Part shown: in pieces, positions 63,033 to 64,000 of the stretch
Position numbering within the stretch: the stretch's first letter is position 1
Layout of the letters: every line of letters begins with the position of its first letter
DNA from: Clostridiaceae bacterium
GTDB taxonomy: Bacteria; Bacillota; Clostridia; Peptostreptococcales; Peptostreptococcaceae
Reading direction: 5' to 3'
Length of the DNA: 64,000 nt
Assembly: GCA_902362365.1 (NCBI GenBank)
Contig: CABIVQ010000007.1
Location: forward strand, 11,541-75,540
Translations under genes and position numbers: made by a program
The notes under the pieces: generated by a model
What the model was told of the DNA's origin: nothing
The model's database searches: none
The model's input: the letters and a program-made list of their open reading frames with translations, nothing else

Positions 63033-63150
63033 ACTCTGTGTAGAACTTGTGAATTAAAATTATATCAACTATATATAGGAAAATAAGCAGTGATAAAAAC
63101 TTATAAAAATAAGTGTTCTCGGAAAGATCTGTTTTAGTGAGCAACATTTT
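63033..63150 (+). promoter_or_regulatory. Conserved leader element, copy 2
   Basis: It shares TTATAAAAATAAGT, CGGAAAGATCTGTTTTAGTG and ACATTTT with 42867-42981, and also the weaker upstream part CTGTG, TTGTG and ATTAAA. It precedes the SdpI-like gene by 129 bases. GTTCTC and GAGCAAC could pair here where GTACCCAC and GTGTAC pair in copy 1. Confidence 0.5.
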
Positions 63151-63278
63151 AAGTGTACAATATTTTCAACCTGTATATCATGCAAAAATGTCTATACTTT
63201 AGGTATAGTAGTATCAGTAGTTGTATAAAATGTATATAATATATTTGTATATGAATATAAAAATATAGGAGGGATTAA

Positions 63279-63614
63279 ATGTATTATTTTGAGCATTCAT
63301 ATTATCTGGGGATATTAATTATAATTGTAGGTTTTATTATGAGATACGGTACAGGGGAAAGACCTAATTCATTAGGATATAAGACATGGAGTTCTTGTAA
63401 GGATTCTACCAATTGGATTATTGCAAATAAATATGCAGGAAAATTAAGTATAATTTGTGGGATTATATATACTATAGTTTTCTATTGCATAGATCGATTT
63501 TTTACCTTTAAAAATGAGGTGGGTATATCGTTACTTGTATTTGTTGCGGTATTCGTTATTATTGTAATAGCAACAGAAATTTATTTGCACAAAGAAAAGG
63601 AAAAATTATTGTAA
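63279..63614 (+). CDS. SdpI family-like membrane protein
   Basis: A 111-residue protein with three transmembrane helices. After the first helix comes RPNSLGYKTWSSCKDSTNWI and then ANKYAGKLSII, which follows the SdpI pattern (LGYRT.S..K....W..AN). SdpI proteins protect against secreted toxic peptides or act as small transport/immunity factors. GGAGGG precedes the ATG. The conserved leader is upstream. Confidence 0.75.
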   Translation: MYYFEHSYYLGILIIIVGFIMRYGTGERPNSLGYKTWSSCKDSTNWIIANKYAGKLSIICGIIYTIVFYCIDRFFTFKNEVGISLLVFVAVFVIIVIATEIYLHKEKEKLL

Positions 63615-63829
63615 GCTTAAGAAGTTACATAGAAAGTGATTAACCATGATAATTTATATAATACTTTAAATGTGCTTTTAGAGTATTGTTATGTTTTAAT
63701 CTTACTGAATAAATTTATATCTTTTTTTCTTAATTATAATTGCCTCTATAAAAATAAATCTACATGCTCACAGAATACTTGAAGTAATCAATCTATCATT
63801 TGAACTTATTTAATACAATGTATTTTACT

Positions 63830-63912
63830 TGAAATTTAAAGAGACCTTTTATAATTGGAAAATAATTGAATATTGTATATAATAACAGTACACAATTGTT
63901 ATAAATTATATA
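63830..63912 (+). promoter_or_regulatory. Promoter-like motif, copy l
   Basis: ATAATTGGAAAATAATTGAA and TATATAATAACAGTACAC, followed by AATTGTTATAAATTATA, match the long form of the motif seen at 38205-38278. No gene follows before the IS30 end, so the gene it served was probably cut by the insertion. The stretch 63615-63829 holds nothing else I recognise. Confidence 0.45.
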
Positions 63913-63920
63913 TGATAGAT

Positions 63921-64000
63921 TGTCAATATAAGTGCAACACTTTATATTCATGTTGCATCAAATACCTCTGCAGGTGTCTTATATCCAAGACACTTGCGAG
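63921..64000 (-). mobile_element. End of an IS30-like insertion sequence
   Basis: The tail of a transposase on the minus strand (RKCLGYKTPAEVFDAT with stop at 63958-63960) is the typical IS30-family C-terminus. The terminal repeat is probably TGTCAATATAAGTGCAACAC at 63921-63940. Only the last 14-15 codons are in the window. Confidence 0.8.

Noticed and set aside
1..64000. rRNA and tRNA genes
   Set aside because: No G+C-rich cloverleaf or rRNA-like stretch was found by eye; a tRNA search program would be needed to exclude one fully.

Overview
The window is AT-rich, uses AGA and ATA codons heavily, has strong GGAGG or GGGGG ribosome binding sites, and carries clostridial gene families (corrinoid methyltransferases, DUF1659/DUF2922/YvrJ, DUF3189, DUF4179, KTR proteins). 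This points to a low-G+C anaerobic Firmicute, most likely a Peptostreptococcaceae member such as a Paraclostridium, Paeniclostridium or Clostridioides relative. That assignment is inference. No rRNA or tRNA gene was recognised.

Layout. (1) 1-8.6 kb: a methyl-transfer cluster with two uroporphyrinogen-decarboxylase-type methyltransferases (one cut by the window edge), an MFS transporter, a PucR-type regulator, a methyltetrahydrofolate:corrinoid methyltransferase, a corrinoid protein, a DUF2284 protein and a reductive activator of corrinoid proteins. Together they look like a substrate demethylase system that feeds methyl groups to tetrahydrofolate. (2) 8.6-22.1 kb: chromosomal genes, including a Smr-less MutS2-like protein behind a leader peptide and hairpin, a lone PotD-like lipoprotein, GNAT, an ECF sigma factor with a DUF4179 protein and VanZ, aminotransferase, sulfurtransferase, MATE pump and threonine ammonia-lyase. 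(3) 22.4-29.6 kb: a raffinose/melibiose/sucrose operon (GPH transporter, AraC regulator, GH36 alpha-galactosidase, PfkB kinase, sucrose phosphorylase). The transporter and the phosphorylase each carry a single-base frameshift. (4) 29.7-43.8 kb: an accessory zone of small membrane proteins, two VanZ/lipoprotein-type genes, two unusual beta-propeller genes (one with an in-frame stop), gene remnants, a 0.41 kb direct duplication and a roughly 90 bp inverted repeat pair near its two ends. A promoter-like motif recurs about a dozen times, mostly here. (5) 43.8-55.6 kb: parts of integrated elements: a CHC2/VirE-type primase followed by origin-like TGACA/TGTCA repeats, a TIR-domain gene remnant, an ABC-F gene with an attenuator-like leader, a DUF1659/DUF2922/YvrJ operon divergent from a LexA-like gene around a LexA box, a phage-exonuclease tail fragment and a Mor-like regulator. 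A Cys-rich protein built around an Arg-Asp repeat also lies here. (6) 56.0-63 kb: a complete galactan/galactooligosaccharide operon (LacI regulator, ABC importer, GH42 beta-galactosidase) with visible operators and a cre-like site. An IS30-type transposase tail closes the window.

The most promising unexplained signals are the dispersed promoter-like motif and its small hairpin transcripts, the conserved leader shared by two small membrane-protein genes, the Arg-Asp/Cys protein, and the leader peptide plus hairpin before the MutS2-like gene. All calls come from reading the sequence; no database search was run.
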